Assembly (NCBI RefSeq): GCF_002078355.1
Contig: NZ_CP015363.1
Location: 310,001 to 374,000, forward strand
DNA from: Ferroplasma acidiphilum
GTDB lineage: Archaea > Thermoplasmatota > Thermoplasmata > Thermoplasmatales > Thermoplasmataceae
DNA length: 64,000 bases
Reading direction: 5' to 3'
Of this stretch, positions 1 through 9,194 are shown piece by piece. Under the pieces are notes generated by a model. That model did not search any database, was not told the DNA's origin, and was given only the letters and a program-made list of their open reading frames with translations. The position numbers and the translations under genes are program-made. How positions within the stretch are numbered: position 1 is the stretch's first letter; each line of letters begins with the position of its first letter.

Positions 1-200
1 AAATAATAAAAGTAACGGGCATTGATCAGTTTGCTCATTGTATCAATTATAGAAGTTTTTGCCGTACCTGGCGGTCCAACAAGGAGGGTAGGTTCACCTG
101 AGATAAGCCCTGCAAGTACACCGTTTATCACATCCTCCCTTCCCACGAATGTATCTGTAAGATAATTTTTAACTTCAAAGATTTTGTTGATGTTCTTCAT
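1..200 (-). CDS. MoxR/RavA-like AAA+ ATPase (N-terminal part, runs off the left edge)
   Basis: Only the first 66 codons are in the window; the gene continues beyond base 1. The translation begins MKNINKIFEVKNYL, followed by FVGRED, the usual start of the MoxR/RavA ATPase domain, and a complete Walker A loop GPPGTAKTS at about residues 42-50. Such ATPases act as chaperones that mature or insert metal-enzyme or membrane complexes, often with a VWA-domain partner; no partner is visible here. A TATA-like box lies about 26 bases before the ATG, so it probably has its own promoter although mscS ends only 52 bases upstream on the same strand. A second MoxR gene lies at 11787-12740. The family is clear; the target is unknown. 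Confidence 0.8.
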   Translation of the reverse strand, partial: MKNINKIFEVKNYLTDTFVGREDVINGVLAGLISGEPTLLVGPPGTAKTSIIDTMSKLINARYFYY

Positions 201-224
201 GGCTATAACAAATTAAAACGATGT

Positions 225-234
225 TTTATAAAGT
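225..234 (-). promoter_or_regulatory. TATA box of the left-edge MoxR gene
   Basis: The minus strand reads ACTTTATAAA, centred about 28 bases before the ATG at base 200. That spacing implies a leaderless or nearly leaderless transcript. No Shine-Dalgarno sequence precedes the ATG. Confidence 0.5.
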
Positions 235-252
235 TTTCCTAGCATTTCAGTA

Positions 253-1434
253 TTATTGTTTTTTAGTGTCATCCTTGTGGGTATTATCATTATCTGCCTT
301 CAACTTATTATATATCCTTTCAAATGAAAGGTTAGTGTCATTTATAACCTTATCCACTTCTTTTCCCGCAATTTTTACCTTTGCAAGGTATACATTTGTT
401 GAGGCGCCACGTGTTAACAATATAACTTCAGAATTCGGTATCTGTTTAATTGCTTCATCTATTAATTTTTCAGAAGGTACATCAGAGTTCAGTGTAACAG
501 TTAGTGGATATACATTTTCAGGGCTTTCCCACATTGCATTCGGACCGAGGACATTGAATTTTGATTTTATATTCCAGTATGCTGAATCCAGTGCATTGTT
601 TGCCCTTGCTATTTTTTCATTGAGTTCTGTAACCTCATTAAATACAATTAAAGCTTCAAAGGTATTGCTCACACCATTTTTCGTTGAAAGGAAGAATTTG
701 ATATCGCTAAAATCATTGTTTTCTTTTATCTGGCTGAGTATTTGATCTGCTGGAACATCAGCCTGTACTGTTATATTCAATGGATAGGTATAGCTTCCAT
801 TTTTCGTGCGGAATTCTGTGATTACACTGTTGCCAAGTATCTCTGAATTGGGCAGGTAAATTATATTATTATCCTTTGTAAGCATCTGTGAAAATAGTGT
901 TTTAACATCAATTATTTTTCCGGTGGTTTCTATGCTCCATACCCATGAATTTACAGATATAACTTCACCGTATTTTATCGTGTTTGTAGATGTGGCGAAT
1001 ATGCTTGATAATAGATTGGAAGCAACCGTCTGTACCGCAAGCCCAAGGACAACACCGCCAATAGCACTACCGGCCAGTATGCCTGTTACACTTATATGAA
1101 AAGCACTCATTACAAGTGCCAGTATAATAATATAAAATACTATTCTTATAATCAATGATACCCCGTATAATGACCTGTTTGTCTTTATCAAAGCTTCTTT
1201 CAGGTATTTCAGGAAAGACCCCACTACCAGAAATCCTATTATAAGTATTATAACTGCATGTACAGCTTCAACGATAAATGGTTGATAACTTTTATACTGT
1301 GGCAGAAATTTGTTAATTACTATATCAATAGCAAAACCTGCGAGAAGGGCAAGTACTATTCCTATTATTACTTCCACAACTATTTTCAGTACCTCATTCC
1401 GCATTTTACCTAGTTTATGTTTGTCTATTGCCAT
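253..1434 (-). CDS. MscS-family mechanosensitive channel
   Basis: A 393-residue membrane protein of the small-conductance mechanosensitive channel family, expected to release solutes on osmotic down-shock. Hydrophobic helices lie at roughly residues 15-35, 55-75, 90-110 and 115-140. The pore helix has the glycine/alanine-rich pattern typical of MscS (SAIGGVVLGLAVQTVASNLL, about residues 128-147), followed by the beta domain with the conserved stretch YLPNSEILGNSVI. The C-terminal alpha/beta domain is followed by a charged K/D-rich tail. The ATG overlaps the serS stop codon by one base (TAATG), so it is translated from the serS transcript as the last gene of the eno-dphB-serS-mscS run. The ion preference cannot be read from the sequence. 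Confidence 0.9.
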   Translation of the reverse strand: MAIDKHKLGKMRNEVLKIVVEVIIGIVLALLAGFAIDIVINKFLPQYKSYQPFIVEAVHAVIILIIGFLVVGSFLKYLKEALIKTNRSLYGVSLIIRIVFYIIILALVMSAFHISVTGILAGSAIGGVVLGLAVQTVASNLLSSIFATSTNTIKYGEVISVNSWVWSIETTGKIIDVKTLFSQMLTKDNNIIYLPNSEILGNSVITEFRTKNGSYTYPLNITVQADVPADQILSQIKENNDFSDIKFFLSTKNGVSNTFEALIVFNEVTELNEKIARANNALDSAYWNIKSKFNVLGPNAMWESPENVYPLTVTLNSDVPSEKLIDEAIKQIPNSEVILLTRGASTNVYLAKVKIAGKEVDKVINDTNLSFERIYNKLKADNDNTHKDDTKKQ

Positions 1435-2765
1435 TATATATCATCCATACCTATTCTGCTGAATCCTGTATAGGGTACAAGTACATCCGGAACCTTAATA
1501 TAATCATCTTCCTGGAAATTTTCCATTATTGCCACAAGTACCCTTTCAGTTGCTATTGCTGTGCTATTTAATGTATGGGCAAATTTATTTCCGTCCTTTG
1601 CCCTGTAACGGATATTTAAAGACCTCGCCTGGTAATCCGTGTCATTTGAAGCCGATACCACCTCCCTGAATTTTCCCTGTGAAGGGTACCATACCTCTAT
1701 GTCATACTTTTTTGCAGCCAAACTCCCGAGGTCGCCGGAGCATATGTTTACTATCCTATATGGCAAGCCAAGACTTTTGTATATATCTTCAGAATTCTTT
1801 ACAAGCTCATCAAAAAAGTCCCATGACTCTTCCGGGCGGCAATAGATAAACTGTTCTATCTTGTTGAACTGGTGTACCCTGAATATTCCCTTTGTGTCAC
1901 GCCCATGGGCTCCTGCCTCCCTTCTGAAGCATGGAGAAACGCCGCTTACCCTCAGTGGCAACTCTGATTCTTCCAGTATCTCTCCTGATAGCATGGAAGC
2001 AAGAGGGTGTTCAGCAGTGGCTATAAGGTAAAGGTCATCGCCTTCTATTTTATACAGGGACTCCTTAAATGTTTCTATGTCTGTGGCCCCGGACATGGAT
2101 GCGTAATTAATCATAAAAGGTGGCTCCATAACGGTAAAATTTCTCTGTGACAGGAAATCTACTCCATAATTTATGAGTGCCAGTTCAAGCTTAAACAATC
2201 TATTTTTTAGAAAATAAAATCTGGAGCCGGCAATTTTGCCTGCCCTTTCGATATCTGCCAGATTATATTTTTCCATTAATGTTTGATGGTCAACCGGCTT
2301 TTTATCAATTACCGTATAATCCTTTGAATTGCCGCTGCCTTCCCTGAAATTTTCGATATCATCTTTAAAAACCCTTGCATTTCCGACATATCTGACAAGC
2401 TTGCTATTTTCATCTCCCTTGCATATTGGAACATCTTCCGCAAGCAGGTTGGGTATTAACCTTGCTAATTCATTTCTCTTTGATTCTATATCATTCTGCT
2501 CCTCTTCCAGGAGGCTAATTTTTTTGTTTATCTTCTCAACTTCTAATTTTAGGTTGTCAATATTTTCCCCTTTTTTAACAAGTGAAGAAATATCAGCGGT
2601 GATAATATTCTTGTCATGCTTATAAGTATTTAATATCTTAAGGTTCTCCCTCCATTTTAAATCAAGTGAGAAAAATTCATCCAGTATATTCAGATCAAAG
2701 CCCCTGGCCCTGCATGAATTGTAAAATCTTTCCTTATCTGACCTTAGAAGTTTTATATCTATCAT
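1434..2765 (-). CDS. serS: Seryl-tRNA synthetase
   Basis: Charges tRNA-Ser with serine in the cytosol; class II aminoacyl-tRNA synthetase of 443 residues. Residues 30-105 form the long antiparallel coiled coil that grips the variable arm of tRNA-Ser. The catalytic core shows the TAEHP serine-binding loop (250-254), motif 2 FRREAGAHGRDT (280-291) and motif 3 around TERVLVAIMEN (406-416). This is the ordinary bacterial/archaeal type, not the rare methanogen type. It lies 53 bases after dphB on the same strand and overlaps the mscS start by one base. The length is normal for the family. Confidence 0.97.
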   Translation of the reverse strand: MIDIKLLRSDKERFYNSCRARGFDLNILDEFFSLDLKWRENLKILNTYKHDKNIITADISSLVKKGENIDNLKLEVEKINKKISLLEEEQNDIESKRNELARLIPNLLAEDVPICKGDENSKLVRYVGNARVFKDDIENFREGSGNSKDYTVIDKKPVDHQTLMEKYNLADIERAGKIAGSRFYFLKNRLFKLELALINYGVDFLSQRNFTVMEPPFMINYASMSGATDIETFKESLYKIEGDDLYLIATAEHPLASMLSGEILEESELPLRVSGVSPCFRREAGAHGRDTKGIFRVHQFNKIEQFIYCRPEESWDFFDELVKNSEDIYKSLGLPYRIVNICSGDLGSLAAKKYDIEVWYPSQGKFREVVSASNDTDYQARSLNIRYRAKDGNKFAHTLNSTAIATERVLVAIMENFQEDDYIKVPDVLVPYTGFSRIGMDDI

Positions 2766-2818
2766 AATTTAACCTTTTATAATTGATATAAATATAGTAT
2801 ATGTTTTTTATGCTATAA

Positions 2819-3583
2819 TTAATTAATTTTTCTTGCAAACGCCTCTAAAAATTCTCTTTCATTATCATTTATCGTTGCCGGTATTATTATTGAAGCCGGA
2901 GAGCCCGGTGGATTGTATTCCATTACTTTATCCAGATTTCCATAAATTATGCTCTCATTTTCTGATCCTATGGCGATACCTGCTATTACTATCCTTTCCG
3001 GTTCTATCAGTCCTTTTTTCCGGCTATCTTCCATTCTTTTAAGAATTCCCAGTGCATCCTGTATACCCATAGTTTTTCCATCCTTTAAATCCAGCAATAG
3101 CAATGTATGCATATTATTTGAGTAATTAATATATATTCTATCATAAACGCTCACAGGGAAAAAATTTTCGTAAATAAAGGGCATGGATACAATGTTCCCG
3201 AATTTGTAATTAAAAAGCCCGGTTTTAGAAATAAATGCTGTAATTATGGATGCATTTTCAAATATTCTTACCTCAACACCTGCCTTCTGCGCCTCCATCC
3301 TCAGCTCATTGTGGGTGGTAGCTGATAATGCGTCTCCTGTGACAAGGAGGGTAACAATTTTATTTTTTGCTTCATTGATTATTTCGCTGTCTGTTTCAAT
3401 CAGATTTCTGTCTGCCAGCCTTATCATTCCTCCGGTTAATGATGACAGGGAATCAACTGTATTGCCGGGGGATATTGATGTATATATTTCGAAATATACG
3501 AGATCTGATTCCTTCAAGGCATCTGCTTCTTCCAGTGTAAGGCTTTTTGTTCCCCGTAATCCCAGGCCCATAATATTAAGCAT
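2819..3583 (-). CDS. dphB: Diphthine synthase (diphthamide biosynthesis methyltransferase)
   Basis: SAM-dependent methyltransferase that trimethylates the modified histidine of elongation factor 2 during diphthamide synthesis. The 254-residue protein has the tetrapyrrole-methylase fold: N-terminal MGLGLRGTKSLT, the loop VTGDALSATTH at 81-91 that is typical of DphB, and a C-terminal conserved region IVIAGIAIGSENESIIYG. The start ATG is 2 bases after the eno stop codon, so both are surely cotranscribed. Length and motifs match archaeal DphB. Confidence 0.93.
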   Translation of the reverse strand: MLNIMGLGLRGTKSLTLEEADALKESDLVYFEIYTSISPGNTVDSLSSLTGGMIRLADRNLIETDSEIINEAKNKIVTLLVTGDALSATTHNELRMEAQKAGVEVRIFENASIITAFISKTGLFNYKFGNIVSMPFIYENFFPVSVYDRIYINYSNNMHTLLLLDLKDGKTMGIQDALGILKRMEDSRKKGLIEPERIVIAGIAIGSENESIIYGNLDKVMEYNPPGSPASIIIPATINDNEREFLEAFARKIN

Positions 3584-3585
3584 TT

Positions 3586-4794
3586 TTAAATCAAATCCTC
3601 TTCCAGGCGTATAACTTCATTGAGTTTCGCTAATCTTTCACCACCTATTGTTCCTGTCTTTATAAATTTTGAATTAAAAGCCACTGCCAGGTGTGCTATG
3701 AAATCATCGGTAGTTTCTCCACTTCTATGTGAAACAACGGTATCCATTGAATTTTTAGTCGCGAGCTTAACAGATTTTACAGTGTCGGAAAGTGTTCCTA
3801 TCTGGTTTACTTTTATAAGTACTGCATTGGTAGATTTCATATCTATGCCTTTCTGTATTCTGGCGGAATTTGTTGTGTAAAGGTCATCTCCTACTATCAA
3901 ACTATCTTCTCCAATTTTCTTTGTAATTTCTGCAAAACCTTCAAAATCATTATCGTATAATGGATCTTCTATAAAGTAAAATCCATGTTCTTTATTTAAT
4001 GAGACTGCATAATCGATCTGCTCATCCTGTGTTTTCTTTGATGTTTTATAATCATATTTGCCATTATTATAGAATGAATCTGCGGCAAAATCTACTCCGA
4101 GATAAATTTTAACTTTGTTTTCAGATGATATTTCGCCTGCAGCTTCTTTCATTATTTCTATTGCTTCCTCATCAGAAACATCCGCTGTCCATGCTTTCTC
4201 ATCCCCGAGACCAACGCTCTGGCCCTTTAGCTTCTCTGATAATTTCTCACCAACTCTCCTGTGTACCAGAATGTTATAATATACGGAATCATAAAATGTT
4301 TTTCCCTGCGAAGAGACAAGAAATTCCTGTATTGTAGTTCCATTCTTTGAGTGTTTTCCGCCACCTATTATATTTCCCATAGGACGCGGTATCTGTGGAT
4401 GCAGGCCTCCAACATATCTGTATAAGGGTATCTCAAGATAGTTTGATACTGCCTTTGCATTTGCTATCGAAAGGGCAGTAGCAAGATTTCCTCCCATTTC
4501 AGAGAAGTTATCCGTTCCATCCAGTTCGTGCAATAATGTGTCAAATCCACTCTGATTCAGTGCATTGAAACCTTTTAATGCATTTCTTACGTGCTTATTA
4601 TAGAAATCCACACTGTTGTCAATATTATTTTTGGGATACGCAATTACTTCTGTTTTTCCCGTGCTCGCACCTGCAGGTGCTGAACTTGTGCCGGTTGCAT
4701 AATTTAAAATAATTGTTGCCTCAATAGCCGGGTTTCCCCTTGAATCAAATATTTTTGTGATTCTTGAATCTGTTATTTCTATACTCTCTACCAT
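3586..4794 (-). CDS. eno: Enolase (phosphopyruvate hydratase)
   Basis: Interconverts 2-phosphoglycerate and phosphoenolpyruvate in lower glycolysis/gluconeogenesis. Visible active-site elements of the 402-residue protein: magnesium ligands D235, E276 (in IEDP) and D303 (in GDDL), the KVNQIGT loop at 328-334 with the catalytic lysine, SHRSGET at 355-361, and [15 protein letters not shown] near K379. Canonical enolases read TGAPARSERLAKLN here, so the loop differs (TIGGE), which is common in archaea. It is the first gene of the eno-dphB-serS-mscS run; another glycolytic gene, pgk, lies elsewhere at 51512. Confidence 0.97.
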   Translation of the reverse strand: MVESIEITDSRITKIFDSRGNPAIEATIILNYATGTSSAPAGASTGKTEVIAYPKNNIDNSVDFYNKHVRNALKGFNALNQSGFDTLLHELDGTDNFSEMGGNLATALSIANAKAVSNYLEIPLYRYVGGLHPQIPRPMGNIIGGGKHSKNGTTIQEFLVSSQGKTFYDSVYYNILVHRRVGEKLSEKLKGQSVGLGDEKAWTADVSDEEAIEIMKEAAGEISSENKVKIYLGVDFAADSFYNNGKYDYKTSKKTQDEQIDYAVSLNKEHGFYFIEDPLYDNDFEGFAEITKKIGEDSLIVGDDLYTTNSARIQKGIDMKSTNAVLIKVNQIGTLSDTVKSVKLATKNSMDTVVSHRSGETTDDFIAHLAVAFNSKFIKTGTIGGERLAKLNEVIRLEEDLI

Positions 4795-4972
4795 ATATGT
4801 ATAACCATATAGAAAATAAATATTTATTGGTTATAAATAAAATATTGACCTGTGTTAAACTAATAATGCGCAGAGTCCCCCATTTAATAGCATCTTTTAT
4901 TGCATGGAGTTAGAACAAGGGTTTTTACTGGATTCATGCAAAATATTAAATTTATAATTCCGTTCACCACAT

Positions 4973-5632
4973 ATGGTTAAATATGAAATAAGGGGCGGAG
5001 ATGTACAGTATCTTCATGCAACGCTTGAAGCTGGAGAATCTGCATATATCGAACCGGGACATTTGATATATAAAACTCCCGGTGCCCGGCTGGATACCGG
5101 TACCGGTGGCTTAAGGGGGGCATTTTCCCACATGCTTGCAGGTTCAGCTGTTTTCCTTTTAAAGGTTGATGGCCCTGGCAATTTTGGGTCCGCAGGCTTT
5201 CTACCCGGTAAAGTTTTTGAAATAAAGCTGAATAACAATTCAATTTTCGCTGAATTCAATGCTTTTCTATGTATGGATTCCACAATTAAGTATTCAACAA
5301 AATTTGCCGGATTCTGGCAGGCAATATTTGGCGGCGAGGGCATATTCCTGGAAGAATTCTCAGGCACAGGCTCTGTAATGCTTCATGGGCATGGGCAGGT
5401 AATAGAATATGAATTAAAAGACGGTGAAGAGATACAGGCAGAACTCAGCCATGTACTGGCATTTGAGTCATCTGTTTCCTATAACGTCTCCAGAATTGGC
5501 GGTATTAAAACTATGGTTCTAGGCGGCATGGAGGGTGAGGGATTTTTCTTCGCCAATATGCGTGGTCCGGGCAAAGTATGGTTGCATTCGATCTCCCTTC
5601 TGGAACTGTCCGCAAAATTAGCCAGAAGATAA
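4973..5632 (+). CDS. AIM24 / TIGR00266-family protein
   Basis: A 219-residue all-beta protein of the AIM24 (TIGR00266) family. It is glycine-rich and made of repeated short strands (LEAGESAYIEPGHLIYKT, then FLEEFSGTGSVMLHGHGQV, then GEGFFFANMRGPGKVWL), as expected for the duplicated beta-sandwich of this family. The biochemical function is not established; in eukaryotes AIM24 is mitochondrial. There is no signal peptide or membrane helix. A TATA-like TTTATAAT lies about 15-22 bases before the ATG and there is no ribosome-binding site, so it is probably a single leaderless gene. An oligo-T stretch follows it. Confidence 0.85.
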   Translation: MVKYEIRGGDVQYLHATLEAGESAYIEPGHLIYKTPGARLDTGTGGLRGAFSHMLAGSAVFLLKVDGPGNFGSAGFLPGKVFEIKLNNNSIFAEFNAFLCMDSTIKYSTKFAGFWQAIFGGEGIFLEEFSGTGSVMLHGHGQVIEYELKDGEEIQAELSHVLAFESSVSYNVSRIGGIKTMVLGGMEGEGFFFANMRGPGKVWLHSISLLELSAKLARR

Positions 5633-5636
5633 ATAC

Positions 5637-5662
5637 TTTTTTTAAAATAATTTTTTTATTTT
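5637..5662 (+). terminator. Oligo-T transcription terminator
   Basis: Two runs of seven T (5637-5643 and 5651-5657) directly follow the AIM24-like stop codon. U-rich runs without a hairpin are the usual archaeal intrinsic terminators. It would separate this gene from lon. Confidence 0.45.
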
Positions 5663-5728
5663 GTTATATAAATTAGTTAGTTAAACCAGCATAAGAAAGT
5701 TTAATTATTAAGATTAGATAATGATTAC

Positions 5729-7702
5729 GTGGACTCTAATAATGATGACGTTGAAGAATGGATATCTAAACAGGGCATCAAAACTACCAAGGAGATTGAG
5801 GTGCCCAAGCTTCTGTTTAATCAGGTGATTGGACAGGAGCATGCCGGGGAAGTCATACAAAAAGCAGCCATGCAAAAAAGGCATGTCCTTCTTATCGGTG
5901 AACCGGGCACAGGAAAATCTATGTTAGCCCAGTCTATGGTAGATTTCCTCCCCAAAGAGGATTTAGAGGATGTATTATGTTTTCCAAATCCAGAAGATTC
6001 CAATAAGCCCAAGATTAAAACTTTCCCTGCAGGCAAGGGAAAAGAAATACTCAGGCAATACCAGATAAAAGCAGAAAGGGAGAAAAAGGATAGATCAAAA
6101 AGCCTTCTTTTCATAGTTTTATCAATCATACTTTTAGGTGCAATACTTGCTATTTATCTCTGGGTGAGTGGCAATACTGCCGTTGCAATAGAAGTAATGT
6201 TTCTTGCTGTTATAGGTGCAGCATTCCTTTACATAATAATGGCCATGAATCCTGCGGCGAGGATGGAACGGGCAATGGTTCCAAAGCTGCTGGTAGGTCA
6301 TAACCCTAATGATAAACCACCATTTATAGACTCTACTGGAGCACATTCCGGGGCACTTTTAGGTGATGTCAGGCATGATCCGTTCCAATCCGGCGGACTT
6401 GAGACCCCTGCTCATGAAAGAGTTGAAGCGGGCAACATGCAAAAAGCTGACAAAGGTGTCCTTTTCATTGATGAAATTAACCTGTTAAGGCCAGAAGACC
6501 AGCAGGCATTGCTTACTGCAATGCAGGAAAAGCACTTTTCCATATCAGGGCAGAGCGAGAGGAGTGCAGGAGCAATGGTTCAAACAGAACCGGTTCCATG
6601 CGACTTTGTCCTTGTAGCTGCGGGCAATCTTGATGCAATAAGAAATATGCATCCTGCACTGAGATCCAGGATAAGAGGGTATGGATATGAAGTTTATATG
6701 AACGATACCATGGAAGACAGCGACGATAACAGAAAGAAAATAGTTCAATTCATAGCACAGGAAATCGCAAAGGATAAGAAAATTCCGCCCTTCGATGATG
6801 GTGCAATTATCGAAATATTAAAGGAAGCACAGAAACGTGGCGGAAGAAAAGGAAGGCTCACATTAAGATTAAGGGAACTTGGCGGGCTTGTGAGAGTAGC
6901 AGGAGATATAGCTGTAACAAACAAGCAGCCAATTGTCACAGCAGATGATGTGAATCAGGCTAGAAACCTTAGCAAACCAGTTGAACAGCAGATAGCAGAT
7001 AGGGCCATAGAAGTCAAGAAACTCTATAAAATGTTCACAGGAAATGGAAGCGCCATAGGGAAAGTAAACGGGCTTGCTGTTATGGGTTCTTCTGATATGT
7101 CCGATTTCACCGGAGTTGTGATGCCAATTGTTGCAGAAGTTACACAGGCACAGCATCCTCATAATGGAGGAGTATACGCAACAGGCAAACTGGGTGAAAT
7201 TGCCAAGGAAGCAGTTCAAAATGTTTCTGCAGTAATTAAAAAATTGAGTGGCAAAAATGTATCTGATGTTGATATACATATACAGTTTATAGGAACCTAT
7301 GAAGGTGTAGAAGGGGATTCAGCAAGTGTGTCAATAGCAACAGCGGTTATATCATCACTTGAATCCATTCCCATAGACCAGACAGTTGCTATGACCGGTT
7401 CTCTCAGTGTTCGCGGTGATGTACTCCCCGTAGGTGGAGTTACTGCAAAGGTTGAGGCTGCAATTGACACAGGGCTAGCCAAGGTTATAGTTCCTGCAAG
7501 CAACTTTAATGACATTATACTGGATGAGGCACATAAGGGTAAAATACAGATAATAGGTGCATCCAGAATAGAAGAAGTACTGGAAAACGCACTGATAATG
7601 GGTCCGGAAAAAGATAAGTTCCTCCAGAAAATAAAGGATATCGTAAACCCTGCCACAGATATCAAAAAACCCGCCCAGAGAAGGGGCACACATGTTGCAT
7701 GA
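5729..7702 (+). CDS. lonB: Membrane-anchored ATP-dependent Lon protease (archaeal LonB)
   Basis: Degrades damaged and membrane-associated proteins at the inner face of the membrane. The 657-residue protein has Walker A GEPGTGKS at 57-64, an inserted pair of transmembrane helices at about 125-147 and 151-172 (the LonB hallmark), Walker B VLFIDEIN near 244-251, and the C-terminal protease domain with catalytic Ser531 (GDSAS) and Lys574 ([10 protein letters not shown]), 43 residues apart as in characterised archaeal Lon. The start is GTG at 5729: no in-frame ATG precedes Walker A at a suitable place and the upstream frame gives no alternative. The last 11 bases overlap the next gene. The catalytic residues are complete, so it should be active. 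Confidence 0.96.
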   Translation: MDSNNDDVEEWISKQGIKTTKEIEVPKLLFNQVIGQEHAGEVIQKAAMQKRHVLLIGEPGTGKSMLAQSMVDFLPKEDLEDVLCFPNPEDSNKPKIKTFPAGKGKEILRQYQIKAEREKKDRSKSLLFIVLSIILLGAILAIYLWVSGNTAVAIEVMFLAVIGAAFLYIIMAMNPAARMERAMVPKLLVGHNPNDKPPFIDSTGAHSGALLGDVRHDPFQSGGLETPAHERVEAGNMQKADKGVLFIDEINLLRPEDQQALLTAMQEKHFSISGQSERSAGAMVQTEPVPCDFVLVAAGNLDAIRNMHPALRSRIRGYGYEVYMNDTMEDSDDNRKKIVQFIAQEIAKDKKIPPFDDGAIIEILKEAQKRGGRKGRLTLRLRELGGLVRVAGDIAVTNKQPIVTADDVNQARNLSKPVEQQIADRAIEVKKLYKMFTGNGSAIGKVNGLAVMGSSDMSDFTGVVMPIVAEVTQAQHPHNGGVYATGKLGEIAKEAVQNVSAVIKKLSGKNVSDVDIHIQFIGTYEGVEGDSASVSIATAVISSLESIPIDQTVAMTGSLSVRGDVLPVGGVTAKVEAAIDTGLAKVIVPASNFNDIILDEAHKGKIQIIGASRIEEVLENALIMGPEKDKFLQKIKDIVNPATDIKKPAQRRGTHVA

Positions 7703-8114
7703 TTTACAGTATTTTATTTTAAAATATTATAACAATAAAATTTTTGATTATTTGAAAACCAGAACCAGCCTTATTCAACTTATTGATGGCAATTCAATAT
7801 CTTCAGAGTTGGAATTAAGTGAAGCAATCAGGAAAACAGATCGTTATCTGGAACACAATGGAAAGATCCATTTTCCAGGTACTGTCCTTTTAATGTATCT
7901 TGCACATACAAATCAGATCAATGTTGCCATAAACAGGTGCGGCATTAATCCAGATACGCAATCCGGTGTTGTTGTTTACTCAAACAGGGAAGACCTGGAT
8001 TTTTTAATAGAAGGAGGATATATAAAATTAACAGAAAGATTCATTCCATACGACCTCCCCAGAAAGGATTTCGAGGTTTTTTCCAGCATGGCCCGGCTTG
8101 AAACTATGATTTAA
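7692..8114 (+). CDS. Probable KEOPS complex subunit Cgi121
   Basis: A 140-residue protein overlapping the end of lonB by 11 bases, hence coupled to it. The middle part ([20 protein letters not shown] followed by [13 protein letters not shown]) resembles the Cgi121/TPRKB pattern, in which a helix with an isoleucine/alanine-rich repeat precedes a strand with a V-V-V core. Cgi121 is the auxiliary subunit of the KEOPS complex that makes threonylcarbamoyladenosine at tRNA position 37. The assignment rests on this pattern and on length; the first 50 residues are poorly conserved to the eye. If wrong, it is an uncharacterised small cytosolic protein. Its 3' end overlaps the convergent kinase gene by 11 bases. 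Confidence 0.5.
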   Translation: MLHDLQYFILKYYNNKIFDYLKTRTSLIQLIDGNSISSELELSEAIRKTDRYLEHNGKIHFPGTVLLMYLAHTNQINVAINRCGINPDTQSGVVVYSNREDLDFLIEGGYIKLTERFIPYDLPRKDFEVFSSMARLETMI

Positions 8115-8994
8115 TGGTTTTAAATAGTTTCAATATATCCTGGAAATTAAGGTTAAATTCATTTATATTATTTTCAATAGCTTTTGAGGCCGTTATATTT
8201 CCAATACTTACAGAATCTTTTAATGTATACCCATTTGAAAGTGCTGTAAATAGGCCGGCCCTGAACGAATCACCCGCACCAATAGTGTCTGCAATGCGAT
8301 CCGGTTTTATTCCAGGCATCAGAGTAGATTCTCCATTTTCAATCAAAGTTGCACCTTTTTCACCTTCCGTTATAATTATATTATTTACTGTTTTATATAC
8401 GGCTGCACTATCTGTATTCAGCAATTCAAGGAGGTGGTAAAACTCCTTTCTGTTCATGATAATCATATTGCTGTGGTTAACCATATACTCTGCACTTTCC
8501 TTATTGTAAGTATACCATATTTCCTGTCCCGGGTCAAATACTACTTTAGCTTTCTTCTCCCTATCCAGAATTTTCATATACTCTTTTACCGGTCCTGTAC
8601 CGATGTTTAAGAATGTATAATTTCCATATTCAAAATGTTTTGAAGCTTCCCAATTATTCATCGGGCCCTGAAACATATATGCAATCTGTTCCCTTCCATC
8701 AGAGGGCAGGTAACAAATAGGCCCATTTTCTTCTTTCATAATATCAACATGTTCTGTATTAATTCCTACTTTTTTCAGATTTGCAATGTATTTTTCATGG
8801 GATATTTCACCAACAGCAGAATACAGATCAAATTTCAGTCCCAGTGCATTTGCAACGTATGCAAAATTCCCTGCAGTACCTGCAAATTTCTCTCTAAGGG
8901 CCTTTACACCGGTAGCCTGGCCTGGAGACGGTAGAGATGGCACAGATAGGGTTACATCTATATTTAAGTGGCCAAAGAAAGCCAAAAACTTCAT
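8104..8994 (-). CDS. PfkB-family carbohydrate kinase
   Basis: A 296-residue ribokinase-like sugar or nucleoside kinase. Signature 1 is in the N-terminal region (GTAGNFAYVANALG, about residues 39-52) and signature 2 is DTIGAGDSFRAG starting at residue 236, with Asp242 as the catalytic base. NIIITEGEKGATLI is the usual strand before it. The substrate cannot be fixed from sequence; ketohexokinase, KDG kinase, inosine or adenosine kinase are all possible. The 3' end overlaps the convergent Cgi121-like gene by 11 bases. The ATG is the only sensible start because the N-terminal strand FLAFFGHLNIDV begins there. Confidence 0.88.
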   Translation of the reverse strand: MKFLAFFGHLNIDVTLSVPSLPSPGQATGVKALREKFAGTAGNFAYVANALGLKFDLYSAVGEISHEKYIANLKKVGINTEHVDIMKEENGPICYLPSDGREQIAYMFQGPMNNWEASKHFEYGNYTFLNIGTGPVKEYMKILDREKKAKVVFDPGQEIWYTYNKESAEYMVNHSNMIIMNRKEFYHLLELLNTDSAAVYKTVNNIIITEGEKGATLIENGESTLMPGIKPDRIADTIGAGDSFRAGLFTALSNGYTLKDSVSIGNITASKAIENNINEFNLNFQDILKLFKTIKS

Positions 8995-9163
8995 AGCTAG
9001 CGATTGTAATTAAATATTTAACAAATTTGACCGGGAAAAGGAATATTTCCTATCAACTGGAGCCGGCATCTATATTTCCCACAGCAATTTATTTTATATT
9101 GCTTAATTATTATCACATAGAAATAATATATAATACATTACATACTTTCACTATTTCAAAACA

Positions 9164-9171
9164 TTTATATT
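9164..9171 (+). promoter_or_regulatory. TATA box of the MoxR/DUF58 locus
   Basis: TTTATATT lies 24-31 bases before the TTG at 9195. With no Shine-Dalgarno sequence in between, this supports a leaderless transcript beginning at or close to that TTG. Confidence 0.5.
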
Positions 9172-9194
9172 GGTAAATTAACTCATTATATATA

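Noticed and set aside
221-745. A 174-codon plus-strand frame over mscS
   Set aside because: Shadow of the MscS coding sequence; no promoter or ribosome-binding site.
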